NCBI RefSeq assembly: GCF_009909185.1
Contig: NZ_JAAAMV010000021.1
Location: 1 to 64,000 of the forward strand
DNA from: Paenibacillus glycinis
Lineage (GTDB): Bacteria > Bacillota > Bacilli > Paenibacillales > Paenibacillaceae
Direction of reading: 5' to 3'
DNA: 64,000 nucleotides
The stretch's first letter is position 1, and each line of letters starts with the position of its first letter. Of this stretch, positions 8,446 to 15,568 are shown piece after piece. Made by a program: the position numbers and the translations under genes. Under the pieces are notes generated by a model. The model had not been told where the DNA came from and made no database searches. It saw only the letters and a program-made list of their open reading frames with translations.

Positions 8446-8777
8446 GGTCGGTTCTCCTTTAACTCGTTTATTTTGGATGATACGAACGCCCATTTTTCCC
8501 AGAACCTCCGCAGCTCCTCGCGTCCCGCTTCGTTGATCGCGAAAAACTTTCGCGGCGGGCCCATGTCGGATGGCTTCTTGGAGATCTCCACCAGCTTGTT
8601 TTTTTCAAGCCGGATCAGGATGGTGTACACCGTTCCCTCCACGACATCCGCAAAGCCGAGGGCGTTCAGCCGGCGCGTGATCTCGTAGCCGTAGGTTTCG
8701 TTGCGGCTTATAATTTCAAGGACGCAGCCCTCGAGCGCCCCTTTGAGCATTTCCGTTAGATTTTCCAGCTCGCTCAC
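8442..8777 (-). CDS. PadR family transcriptional regulator
   Basis: A 111-residue winged-helix protein with the classical PadR features: MLKGALEGCVLEIISRNETYGYEITRRLN for the first helices, VVEGTVYTILIRLEKNKLVE for the recognition region and wing, and a short C-terminal dimerisation helix. It leads a five-gene operon with two DUF1048 genes and an ABC exporter, which it most likely represses. A perfect 9-base inverted repeat overlaps its promoter. The GTG at 8777 is the only possible start near the family N-terminus because a stop lies three codons upstream; the AAGGA in front is unusually close. Confidence 0.9.
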   Translation of the reverse strand: MSELENLTEMLKGALEGCVLEIISRNETYGYEITRRLNALGFADVVEGTVYTILIRLEKNKLVEISKKPSDMGPPRKFFAINEAGREELRRFWEKWAFVSSKINELKENRP

Positions 8778-8806
8778 TCCTTGCTATTCTGTATCACTGG
8801 TATCAA

Positions 8807-8855
8807 GTGTTACTTACTACTACTATAAAGTAACACGCAGTAGTCGAGGTGTCAA
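8807..8855 (-). promoter_or_regulatory. padR operon promoter with operator palindrome
   Basis: On the minus strand, TTGACA (8850-8855) is followed after 17 bases by TACTTT (8827-8832). Overlapping the -10 side is a perfect inverted repeat GTGTTACTT (8807-8815) and AAGTAACAC (8828-8836) with a 12-base centre. This is a good autoregulatory PadR site candidate. Confidence 0.6.
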
Positions 8856-8947
8856 TAGCTTCTTGCTCAACACGAAACAGCGACAGGCCAAGACATAACA
8901 AACGATGCCTCAGACTGCCGCTATTGTCGTTGCGCGAATCCAGCGCG

Positions 8948-9307
8948 CTAATAATTTTCTCCGCGATAATATCGGTCAAGCTTCTGCTCCAAGTGGGCAA
9001 GCTGCGACTTCTTCGCTTCGATATCGACCAGAAGCTTTTCCTTTTGTTCTTGAATGAGCTTGATTCGCTCGGGGAGCGTCGCGGTTCCGGCTTTGACCAT
9101 GTCATAGTACTGCTTGATGTCTTCCACGCCCATTCCGGTTTCGCGCAAACATTTGATGAATACCAGCCAATTGAGCTCGTTCTCTGTATAGAGACGATTA
9201 TTTTGCGCGCTTCGCGCAGCCGGTTCCAGCAATCCCTTTCTCTCGTAGAAACGAATCGCTCCGATGTTCAACCCGGCTTCCTTCGCTGCTTGTCCGATTG
9301 TAAACAT
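8948..9307 (-). CDS. MerR family transcriptional regulator
   Basis: A 119-residue MerR-type activator: MFTIGQAAKEAGLNIGAIRFYERKGLLEPAARS forms the winged-helix DNA-binding domain (residues 1-45), followed by the second helix pair NRLYTENELNWLVFIKCLRETGMGVEDIKQY and a C-terminal coiled coil (IKLIQEQKEKLLVDIEAKKSQLAHLEQKL) for dimerisation. No cysteine metal site is visible, so an organic or redox signal is more likely than a metal. The start at 9307 gives the canonical N-terminus. It diverges from a short-chain dehydrogenase gene that it probably activates. Confidence 0.9.
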   Translation of the reverse strand: MFTIGQAAKEAGLNIGAIRFYERKGLLEPAARSAQNNRLYTENELNWLVFIKCLRETGMGVEDIKQYYDMVKAGTATLPERIKLIQEQKEKLLVDIEAKKSQLAHLEQKLDRYYRGENY

Positions 9308-9336
9308 AGTGTCCTCGCGTATATTAAAAATTATCG

Positions 9337-9367
9337 TTGACCTACACTTAGTGTAGCATAGTAAGTT
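9337..9367 (+). promoter_or_regulatory. MerR-type promoter with 19-base spacer and operator
   Basis: TTGACC (9337-9342) and TAAGTT (9362-9367) are separated by 19 bases, the lengthened spacer typical of MerR-activated promoters. The palindrome CTACACTTAGTGTAG (9342-9356) fills the spacer. It points to the dehydrogenase gene. Confidence 0.7.
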
Positions 9368-9410
9368 ATACATCATGCAACGAAAATCATTTAGGAAAGA
9401 GGGATTTATT

Positions 9411-10121
9411 TTGAAACATACCGCCTTCGTAACGGGAGCCAACAAAGGAATCGGATTCGAGATCGCAAAGCAGCTGGGCGAAAAGGGCTGGAAGGTGATC
9501 CTAGGCGCCCGCGATCCCGAACGGGGCGAAGCAGCCGTTTCCGAACTGGCCGCCCAAGGGTTGGACGTAGCGTTCGTGCAAATCGACATGACCGATTCGC
9601 AAAAAATCGAGCAAGGCGCGCACGCGATCAAAACGAAATATCCGGAATTAAAGCTGCTGGTCAATAACGCCGGCATGCCGGGCGCGTTTTCCCGTTCGTT
9701 CACGGAAACGAAAGAAGCGGACCTGCGGAACGCGTTTGAAGTGAGCTTCTTCGGAACCTACCGCTTGAATCAGCTTTTGTTCCCGTTAATCAAGGAAAAC
9801 GAAGGCACTGTCGTAAACGTATCGACCGATATGGCCTCCCTTGACCATATGCAAAACGCAGCAGTCACTTTAAACGCATTCGATTATAATTCTTCCAAAA
9901 CGGCCAACAATGCCATGACCATTTCCATGGCCTATGAAGTTAGAAACAGCAATGCGCAAGTATTTGCGATCACGCCCGGTTTCACCACGACCGATCTGAA
10001 CGGCAATTCGAAAGGCGGCAAATCCAAAGCCGAGGGAGCAGCCATCATCGTAGGTTACGCCACGGACGGCAAGCGCCATAACGGCGAATTCCTGAATGAG
10101 CAAGGCGTTGTGGCGTGGTAA
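9411..10121 (+). CDS. Short-chain dehydrogenase/reductase
   Basis: A 236-residue classical SDR oxidoreductase: TGANKGIGFEIAK is the glycine-rich NAD(P)-binding loop, NNAG (LLVNNAGMPG) follows beta-strand 4, and YNSSK near residue 160 gives the Tyr-x-x-x-Lys pair with an upstream serine. It resembles the NAD(P)-dependent carbonyl-reductase-like SDRs with unknown substrate. TTG at 9411 is preferred as start because AAAGAGGG lies in front; ATG at 9375 is in frame but has no ribosome binding site. The gene follows a MerR-type promoter, which suggests induction by a toxic small molecule. Confidence 0.85.
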   Translation: MKHTAFVTGANKGIGFEIAKQLGEKGWKVILGARDPERGEAAVSELAAQGLDVAFVQIDMTDSQKIEQGAHAIKTKYPELKLLVNNAGMPGAFSRSFTETKEADLRNAFEVSFFGTYRLNQLLFPLIKENEGTVVNVSTDMASLDHMQNAAVTLNAFDYNSSKTANNAMTISMAYEVRNSNAQVFAITPGFTTTDLNGNSKGGKSKAEGAAIIVGYATDGKRHNGEFLNEQGVVAW

Positions 10122-10150
10122 TCTCTCTGCGTTACGCCACCCCGTGAACA

Positions 10151-10198
10151 TCGCTTTATGAAGCCGGCAGCCTTTCGGCTGCCGGCTTCATAAAGCGA
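10151..10198. terminator. Perfect 22-base-pair stem-loop after the dehydrogenase gene
   Basis: Bases 10151-10172 are exactly complementary to 10177-10198, with a TTTC tetraloop. There is no clear T-run, so it may act as a transcript stabiliser or as a bidirectional terminator. Confidence 0.5.
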
Positions 10199-10207
10199 GA
10201 CAAATAC

Positions 10208-10275
10208 AAGACACCTTCAAGACGAAGCTTCCATGTCGTAAGATATGGAGAACAACTTGAAGGTGTTTTTGTCTT
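10208..10275 (+). terminator. Terminator-like hairpin with long loop
   Basis: ACACCTTCAAG (10211-10221) pairs with CTTGAAGGTGT (10256-10266), followed by TTTTGTCTT. The 34-base loop holds a second small inverted repeat (TCCAT/ATGGA). Confidence 0.55.
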
Positions 10276-10313
10276 GGCAACAACCGAAAAAAGTCACAAT
10301 CAATCCGAAGTTT

Positions 10314-11033
10314 TCACTGCGCTTTCGGTAACCTGGCAAGGGAGAACAGCGATCTGATGTGCAGGACGAACAGTATCGGCACGGCCGCGGTCGGGATCAG
10401 CACGAGAGGCAGCTCCGAAATCGCCCGAGCAAATGTACTGCCAGGGAAGAACCCGTATGCAACCAATGCACCGAGGACTAGCGCGAGCATCAGATCGGCG
10501 ATACCGAGTGCGTTGAACCATAACGCTGCACGGCGACCTGTGCCACGCGCGAGTTTCCGCACGACGAACGGCGTAGCGATGCTTACGGCGATATCGCCCA
10601 CGCCTGCGGGGATGGCAAAAGCGGCAGGTAAGTACCCCATACCCATCGCGATTAGAAATACGACTCCGACAACCCGGAATCCATGAGGCTGCATAAAGGT
10701 GCCTGTCATCGACGGTTCATTCAGGATTTTCCTTGCCGTCGGGACAAACGTGAGGGCAAATAGACTGCCTAAGAAGACCACGACTGCCGTGGGCAGCCAG
10801 GGAAATCCTAGCTCACCAGGCTGGACGCGGTAACCGCCATTGGCAGCAAAGATTGCGCTGATGATGAACCAACCGCCGAGCGCGAGCGCTTTGATCGAGA
10901 TGAAAACGGTAATTCGCCTACGGCTGAGACCGGCTCCGATGGCTCCTCGATACAGCACGACGCAGGTCATTGTCGCGATGCCGATAGCGCCTGCTAAGGT
11001 GATTATCCATACATAGACAGGTAGCTCGAACAT
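10314..11033 (-). CDS. Multi-pass membrane protein of unknown function
   Basis: A 239-residue protein with about seven hydrophobic segments (for example VYVWIITLAGAIGIATMTCVVLY at the start, LGGWFIISAIFAANGGY, VVVFLGSLFALTFV, VVGVVFLIAMGMGYLP, LMLALVLGALVAYGFF). I do not recognise a characterised family; similar proteins occur as hypothetical inner-membrane proteins in Bacilli and Actinobacteria. ATG at 11033 follows GGAGG; the longer frame upstream has no ribosome site. It is transcribed convergently with the dehydrogenase gene and divergently from fabH. Confidence 0.7.
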   Translation of the reverse strand: MFELPVYVWIITLAGAIGIATMTCVVLYRGAIGAGLSRRRITVFISIKALALGGWFIISAIFAANGGYRVQPGELGFPWLPTAVVVFLGSLFALTFVPTARKILNEPSMTGTFMQPHGFRVVGVVFLIAMGMGYLPAAFAIPAGVGDIAVSIATPFVVRKLARGTGRRAALWFNALGIADLMLALVLGALVAYGFFPGSTFARAISELPLVLIPTAAVPILFVLHIRSLFSLARLPKAQ

Positions 11034-11343
11034 AGGAAGCCTCCGTTTGCAATGACGAATATATACTTTTTTCATTTTCATTTTATCCAACATTCGGCAA
11101 TACATACGATAACATATATTGCGACTCCACTGCCCGTTCGTGCAAGGACGGCTGCCGATCTTCGTTCCGAGAGTCTATTGGGGCGCTTTCTTTTCATATC
11201 GAACGCTGCGGAGCTATGGAACAAATTTTTATTATTCTTGAATAAAAACACGATTTCTTGGGCAAAATAGATCCTTAGAAAATCATTCAAAAAACTAAAT
11301 CGGACTATAGACAAAGATCGAATATAGGTGTAGGCTAGACTCA

Positions 11344-11373
11344 TTAGTACCAGAACTTAGGACTAGATACTAA
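11344..11373 (+). promoter_or_regulatory. Two overlapping FapR-like operator boxes before fabH
   Basis: Bases 11344-11360 (TTAGTACCAGAACTTAG) and 11357-11373 (TTAGGACTAGATACTAA) both resemble the 17-base FapR site I recall as TTAGTACCTGATACTAA; the second matches 14 of 17 positions. They end right at the fabH ribosome binding site, so FapR could repress the gene when malonyl-CoA is low. Confidence 0.7.
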
Positions 11374-11386
11374 GGAGTTGAGTTCC

Positions 11387-12379
11387 ATGCTTCAGCAACC
11401 TTTGCATTCCCATGCGGCAATTACGGCTTTTGGCGCTTATGTTCCGGAACGAATCCTCACGAATGCCGATTTGGAGCAGATGGTGGAAACGACGGACGAA
11501 TGGATCTTCCAACGGACGGGGATCAAAGAACGGCGGATCGCCGCGGAAGGCGAATTCTGCAGCGACATGTGCTTCGGCGCGGTCCGGGACCTGCAGCTGC
11601 GATACGGCGTCGTGCTCGAGGACGTCGATTACGTACTCGTCGCGACGACGACGCCGGAAACGTACTTCCCGAGCATGGCCGCGCGCGTGCAAGCGGAGTT
11701 CGGCATCGCCTCCTGCGGCGCCGCCGACATCCAGGCCGCGTGCGCCGGCTTCGTCTCCGCGCTGCAGATGGCGAACGGCCTGATCCTCTCCGGCGCTTAT
11801 CATAAAATCCTCGTCATCGGCGCGGAGACGCTGTCCAAGGCGACGGATTACGCGGACCGCTCCACTTGCATCCTGTTCGGCGACGGCGCAGGCGCCATGC
11901 TCGTGGAACGAAGCGAGGACGGCGCGTTCCTCGCGTCTTATAACAGCACCAAAGGCAACGACGGCCATCATCTGTACCGCTCCTCCCTCGCGCCGTCGAT
12001 CGACGGCGTGCCGATCCAGACGAACGGCTTGATCGTGCAGAACGGCCGCGAGGTTTACCGCTGGGCCGTGACCACCGTGCCCAAAGGCATCAACGCCCTC
12101 ATGGAACGCAACGGCTTGTCGGTCGCGGACATCGATTGGTTCGTGCCGCACAGCGCCAACATGCGCATCGTCGAATCCGTCTGCGAGCGCACCGGCATCC
12201 CGCTCGAGCGCACGCTTACGAGCATGCGGGAATACGGGAACACCTCGGCGGCTTCCATCCCGCTCGCGATCGATTTGGCGCTCAAGGAAGAGCGGATCAA
12301 GAACGGCGACGCCCTGCTTCTGTACGGCTTCGGCGGCGGCCTGACGGAGTCTGCGCTCCTGCTGCGCTGGACGTTATAA
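11387..12379 (+). CDS. fabH: Beta-ketoacyl-ACP synthase III
   Basis: A 330-residue KAS III that starts fatty-acid chains by condensing an acyl-CoA primer with malonyl-ACP. The catalytic triad is visible: cysteine in IQAACAGF, histidine in VPHSANMRI and asparagine in YGNTSAASIP. The N-terminal TDEWIFQRTGIKERRIA and the C-terminal GFGGGLTESALLLRW are also characteristic. ATG at 11387 is preferred over TTG at 11378, which touches the AAGGAG ribosome site. Bacilli often carry two fabH genes with branched-chain primer preference; here it is monocistronic, not linked to fabF, and is preceded by FapR-like boxes, so this may be the second copy. Confidence 0.95.
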   Translation: MLQQPLHSHAAITAFGAYVPERILTNADLEQMVETTDEWIFQRTGIKERRIAAEGEFCSDMCFGAVRDLQLRYGVVLEDVDYVLVATTTPETYFPSMAARVQAEFGIASCGAADIQAACAGFVSALQMANGLILSGAYHKILVIGAETLSKATDYADRSTCILFGDGAGAMLVERSEDGAFLASYNSTKGNDGHHLYRSSLAPSIDGVPIQTNGLIVQNGREVYRWAVTTVPKGINALMERNGLSVADIDWFVPHSANMRIVESVCERTGIPLERTLTSMREYGNTSAASIPLAIDLALKEERIKNGDALLLYGFGGGLTESALLLRWTL

Positions 12380-12471
12380 AGCGAACCGAACTAGGGCAGT
12401 CTATTCCGTAGCGTCCCGGCTTGACCTTGATAACGGCTCCGTTTACGATGCATTGTTGTCCCGATCAAGCG

Positions 12472-12517
12472 AAAAGCCCTTCGACTGCCCGAAACCGGAC
12501 AGTCGAAGGGCTTTTTT
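12472..12517. terminator. Intrinsic terminator after fabH
   Basis: A 16-base perfect stem (12472-12487 with 12500-12515) carries A-rich and T-rich flanks and ends in TTTTTT. It serves fabH and the convergent gene at 12535. Confidence 0.85.
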
Positions 12518-12534
12518 GGAACATCGATCCCCGA

Positions 12535-12933
12535 TTAAGCGAGCACCCATGCCGACATCGATACCGGGCCGTCGATGCCCACATCCGCATCGATCGTCGT
12601 TAAAAACAACTGAATCGCATGGTGGCCGACCGCCAGGTTTTCAAGAATCGTATGGAACGACAGCAGCGCAGAGTTCGGCGGATCGATGAAGATGTCAGCC
12701 GATCCTTGTACGACGGAATCCACCAGGACCGTCGCGACTAACAGCGTGGGGTCAAGCGGCGTCTGGGTGCCGATCGTGGACATGATTTCCAGGACCGATC
12801 CGGGAGCGGATACGTAAATTCCCATCGTCAGCAGCAGCTGCGGCTCGGCCGACGTCACCGTCAGAACGGCTCCGTCCGAGACATTGTTCAATCTGGCGCT
12901 ATTATAGTTGATGACCGTAGGCAACGCTATCAC
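12535..12933 (-). CDS. Small beta-rich protein, probable late-sporulation gene
   Basis: A 132-residue protein without signal peptide, almost free of charged clusters and lysine, with alternating hydrophobic residues suggesting a beta sandwich (AVLTVTSAEPQLLLTMGIYV, SVLEIMSTIG, LLVATVLVDSVVQGSADIFI). I do not recognise the family; the style is like small coat or exosporium surface domains. Start is GTG at 12933 or TTG three codons later; both lie near AAGGTG. A sigma-K-type promoter stands directly upstream, which is the main reason to suggest a spore-surface role. Confidence 0.65.
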   Translation of the reverse strand: MIALPTVINYNSARLNNVSDGAVLTVTSAEPQLLLTMGIYVSAPGSVLEIMSTIGTQTPLDPTLLVATVLVDSVVQGSADIFIDPPNSALLSFHTILENLAVGHHAIQLFLTTIDADVGIDGPVSMSAWVLA

Positions 12934-12956
12934 CTTATTATCTATCGGTTTTGATG

Positions 12957-12984
12957 TAAGATATGAATTTCCGATAGATCTTGT
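12957..12984 (-). promoter_or_regulatory. Sigma-K-type promoter
   Basis: On the minus strand CACA at the -35 position is followed after 16 bases by CATATCTTA (12957-12965), a full match to the recalled sigma-K pattern mACm-N16-CATAnnnTA. It lies about 25-30 bases before the gene at 12933. Confidence 0.6.
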
Positions 12985-13140
12985 GCATCGCGCGGGATGG
13001 CCGATTTTCCCGATGCGGCGCGGATGACGGGCCTGGCTGGCGGAGCGCGGCGATTGCCGTTATTCTCATTTTGCCCGAAAGGGGCAAAGGCGGTATACTA
13101 GAACGTATACGAACCTATAGAAAGCGAAGGTAGCCCCGTT

Positions 13141-14052
13141 ATGGATGAACTGAAGAAAGCTTACGAGCTGCTCGGCCTGCCCGAAGGCGCATCCAAGGAT
13201 GACGTCGAGAAACGCTATTTTCTATTGATCCGCAGGGAACGCGCCAGCCGGCAGCGCGAAGAGACGGGCCAACCGGACGAACAGGCGCTGAGCCTGGAGG
13301 AGATCAACAAAGCCTATAAATTGATTTTGGAATACGACGAGAAGAAGACGATGGAGCAGTTCAACGCCGCCGCTTACGGCAAATACAAAGGAATGGCCGG
13401 CTCCGCCCAGAAGGTCGACCATTTCTTCAGCTACTATAAATTCCACGTGCTCGGCGTCATCGCGCTCATCCTGATCGTCATTTTCGGCACCAAGGCGTAC
13501 GTCGACCACCGCCACAAAATGGCCGAGCTCGCCAAGCTGCCGCCGATCGATGTAAGCGTCTCCTTCTTCGGCGAGTACTATAGCCCGGACGGCAGCTATC
13601 CCGTCAGCGACCTGAAGCCGATGGAGGACAAGTTCCTGGCGCAGTTCCCGGATTGGAAGCGCGTCCAAGGCTTCTTCACGTACGTGCCGGCGGACATCAA
13701 GAGCGAGCAGGATTCCGCGCTCATCCAGAAGAGCATGATCGATCTCATGATGAACAAGGCGGACGTCTACATTTTGGATAAAGTAAACTTCTTGAAGCTG
13801 GCGCAGGACGGCTCGCTCCTGCCGCTCGACGGCGACAACGCCGCCAAGCTCGGCGCGGCCGTCAAGCCGGAGCTCGGCGTCAAGGCCAAGACGGAGGACG
13901 TGCCCGAGGAGCATGTGTACGGCGTCGATATCTCCGGCAGCCCCTTGCTGAAGGAACTTCCGGTCATCGGCAAAGAGTACATCGCGGGCATCCGGGTCAA
14001 TTCGGAACGGCCGGACAACGCCTTCAAATTCATCTCGAAATACCTGGAGTAA
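13141..14052 (+). CDS. Membrane protein with degenerate J-like N-terminal domain
   Basis: A 303-residue protein. Residues 1-70 look like a DnaJ-type helical domain (KKAYELLGLPEGASKDDVEKRYFLLIRRE, then LSLEEINKAYKLILEY) but the HPD tripeptide needed to stimulate DnaK is absent, so Hsp70 co-chaperone activity is unlikely. A single transmembrane helix follows (VLGVIALILIVIFGTKAYV, about residues 103-121). The remaining 180 residues form an extracytoplasmic domain that resembles the ligand-binding folds of secreted Bacillales proteins but has no motif I can name. Monocistronic, with good upstream spacing and a terminator behind. Confidence 0.75.
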   Translation: MDELKKAYELLGLPEGASKDDVEKRYFLLIRRERASRQREETGQPDEQALSLEEINKAYKLILEYDEKKTMEQFNAAAYGKYKGMAGSAQKVDHFFSYYKFHVLGVIALILIVIFGTKAYVDHRHKMAELAKLPPIDVSVSFFGEYYSPDGSYPVSDLKPMEDKFLAQFPDWKRVQGFFTYVPADIKSEQDSALIQKSMIDLMMNKADVYILDKVNFLKLAQDGSLLPLDGDNAAKLGAAVKPELGVKAKTEDVPEEHVYGVDISGSPLLKELPVIGKEYIAGIRVNSERPDNAFKFISKYLE

Positions 14053-14072
14053 GCTTGCCGTGCCAACGCTTG

Positions 14073-14112
14073 CCGCAGCCCGAATCGAAGGCGATTCGGG
14101 CTGCGGTTTTTT
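14073..14112 (+). terminator. Intrinsic terminator
   Basis: A 15-base perfect stem (14073-14087 with 14092-14106), loop AAGG, then six T. It ends the J-like gene. Confidence 0.9.
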
Positions 14113-14118
14113 CGTGCC

Positions 14119-14166
14119 TGCGCAGTATCCTGCACTGTATCTTGCGCTGTATCCTGCGCTGTATTC
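14119..14166. repeat. Four tandem copies of a 12-base unit
   Basis: Units at 14119, 14131, 14143 and 14155 read about TGCGCTGTATCC with one to three changes each. They lie between a terminator and the egsA end, outside genes. Confidence 0.8.
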
Positions 14167-14283
14167 GGAAGTCTTGATTCGAGCGGCATCGCGATAAGCC
14201 GCGCAACGACAAATAGGCGCAGCCGCCGTACGTCATGTACGCGCGCCTGCGCCTTGCTTCGGTTTAACCCGCCGAACTGTCGC

Positions 14284-15420
14284 CTATGCTCCGCCGCGCA
14301 GCACCAAATGCTTCAAGCCCGTATAGCGGTCGCGCAGCAGGTGCGCTTCCCGCAGCGATTCGTCCAGCAGCTCCCGGGTCAGACCGATCTCTTCGGGAAC
14401 GGCCGGTCCCCCGGCCCGCCGGAGCCAAGCCTGCAGCTGCTCTCCCTCCGGCAGCCCGCCGAATATCGACGGGTACGCCTCGCCGAGCCGGTCGCGGTAA
14501 AGCTTCGCCAGCAGCGCGCAAGCGACGCCGACCTTGGCGCCGTGCAGGAGCTGCCTGCGGCCTTCCTTCAGATACGCCATCTCCCAATGATGCGACAGAT
14601 GATGCTCGCCTCCGGAAGCCGGCCGCGAATGGCCGACGAGCAGCATCGACCAGCCGGAAAGCAGCAGCGCCTCCATCAGCGTTTCCACGCCGCGCGGCGT
14701 GCCGGACGCGATCTCGTCGACCGCACCTATGCATGCCAGCAGCGCCCGTTCGGTCAGCTCGAACGCGAGCGGACAGAAGGGCTCGCCCGCCATCTCGGCG
14801 GAGAAGCGCCAGTCCGCCAGCGACGTGAATTTGCCCAGCATATCCCCGAAGCCCGCTGCCGTCATGCGCTGCGGCGCGGCCGACAGCACGTCCAGGTCGG
14901 CGAAGATCGCGGTCGGCGCGATCGCCGGGACCGTCTGCTTGAAGCCGTCCACGATAATCGGCGCGCCGACGGACGTGAAGCCGTCCACGGAAGCCGCCGT
15001 CGGCACGGACACGAAGACGCGGTTCGTCTGCGAGCATACGAACCGGACCACGTCGTGAATCGTGCCGGAGCCGACGGCCAGCATCGCCTGCGCTTCCTTC
15101 GGCGTCTCCAGCATCGCCTGCACGATGGTCCGTTCGTCCGCGATCACGTCGCCCTGTCCGTTCGGCTTGAGCCGGCACACGCCGAACGGAACGGCAGCCG
15201 CTCGCAATAACTCGGCGAGCCGTTCTCCGGCCGCCTCCCATGTGTTGTCGTCGGCCACGATCACGACGGATGCGTAATTCTGCTGCTTGAGATACGGCGC
15301 GACCTGCGCGAGCGCGCCGGCGGCCAACGCGCCTTCCATCGCGATCGGAGCGTATACGACGCCTTCCGGCTGCTTGGCCGCGGCTTCGTTGATTTCTTCC
15401 AGCGCTGCTTTGATGTCCAT
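14284..15420 (-). CDS. egsA: sn-glycerol-1-phosphate dehydrogenase
   Basis: A 378-residue iron-alcohol-dehydrogenase-like enzyme of the AraM/EgsA family, which reduces dihydroxyacetone phosphate to sn-glycerol-1-phosphate. Seen are the NAD loop AVGSGTIHDVVRF, the conserved SVPTAASVDGFTSVGAPI, GFGDMLGKFTSLADWR and the metal-binding histidines in EHHLSHHWEM. In Bacillus the product feeds PcrB to make heptaprenylglyceryl phosphate, an archaea-like ether lipid. ATG at 15420 after AAAGGGG gives the family N-terminus; the much longer frame upstream has no support. It diverges from a glycosyltransferase gene. Confidence 0.92.
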   Translation of the reverse strand: MDIKAALEEINEAAAKQPEGVVYAPIAMEGALAAGALAQVAPYLKQQNYASVVIVADDNTWEAAGERLAELLRAAAVPFGVCRLKPNGQGDVIADERTIVQAMLETPKEAQAMLAVGSGTIHDVVRFVCSQTNRVFVSVPTAASVDGFTSVGAPIIVDGFKQTVPAIAPTAIFADLDVLSAAPQRMTAAGFGDMLGKFTSLADWRFSAEMAGEPFCPLAFELTERALLACIGAVDEIASGTPRGVETLMEALLLSGWSMLLVGHSRPASGGEHHLSHHWEMAYLKEGRRQLLHGAKVGVACALLAKLYRDRLGEAYPSIFGGLPEGEQLQAWLRRAGGPAVPEEIGLTRELLDESLREAHLLRDRYTGLKHLVLRGGA

Positions 15421-15505
15421 GGCGATCGAGTCCCCTTTCTTCAATAGCCTCATTTTACCATAAGGAAGAATTGATAGTCTTGCAGAATGGCTGACAAGTA
15501 CCCAT

Positions 15506-15533
15506 ACGGGCCAATGCAGTCGGGCATACACTA
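15506..15533 (+). promoter_or_regulatory. Sigma-K-type promoter
   Basis: AC at 15506-15507, then 17 bases, then CATACACTA (15525-15533), matching AC-m-N16-CATAnnnTA apart from the base after AC. It lies 36 bases before the glycosyltransferase start. Confidence 0.55.
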
Positions 15534-15568
15534 GGGTAAATGCGCGTAACCCGGGAGGTAGGAATGCC

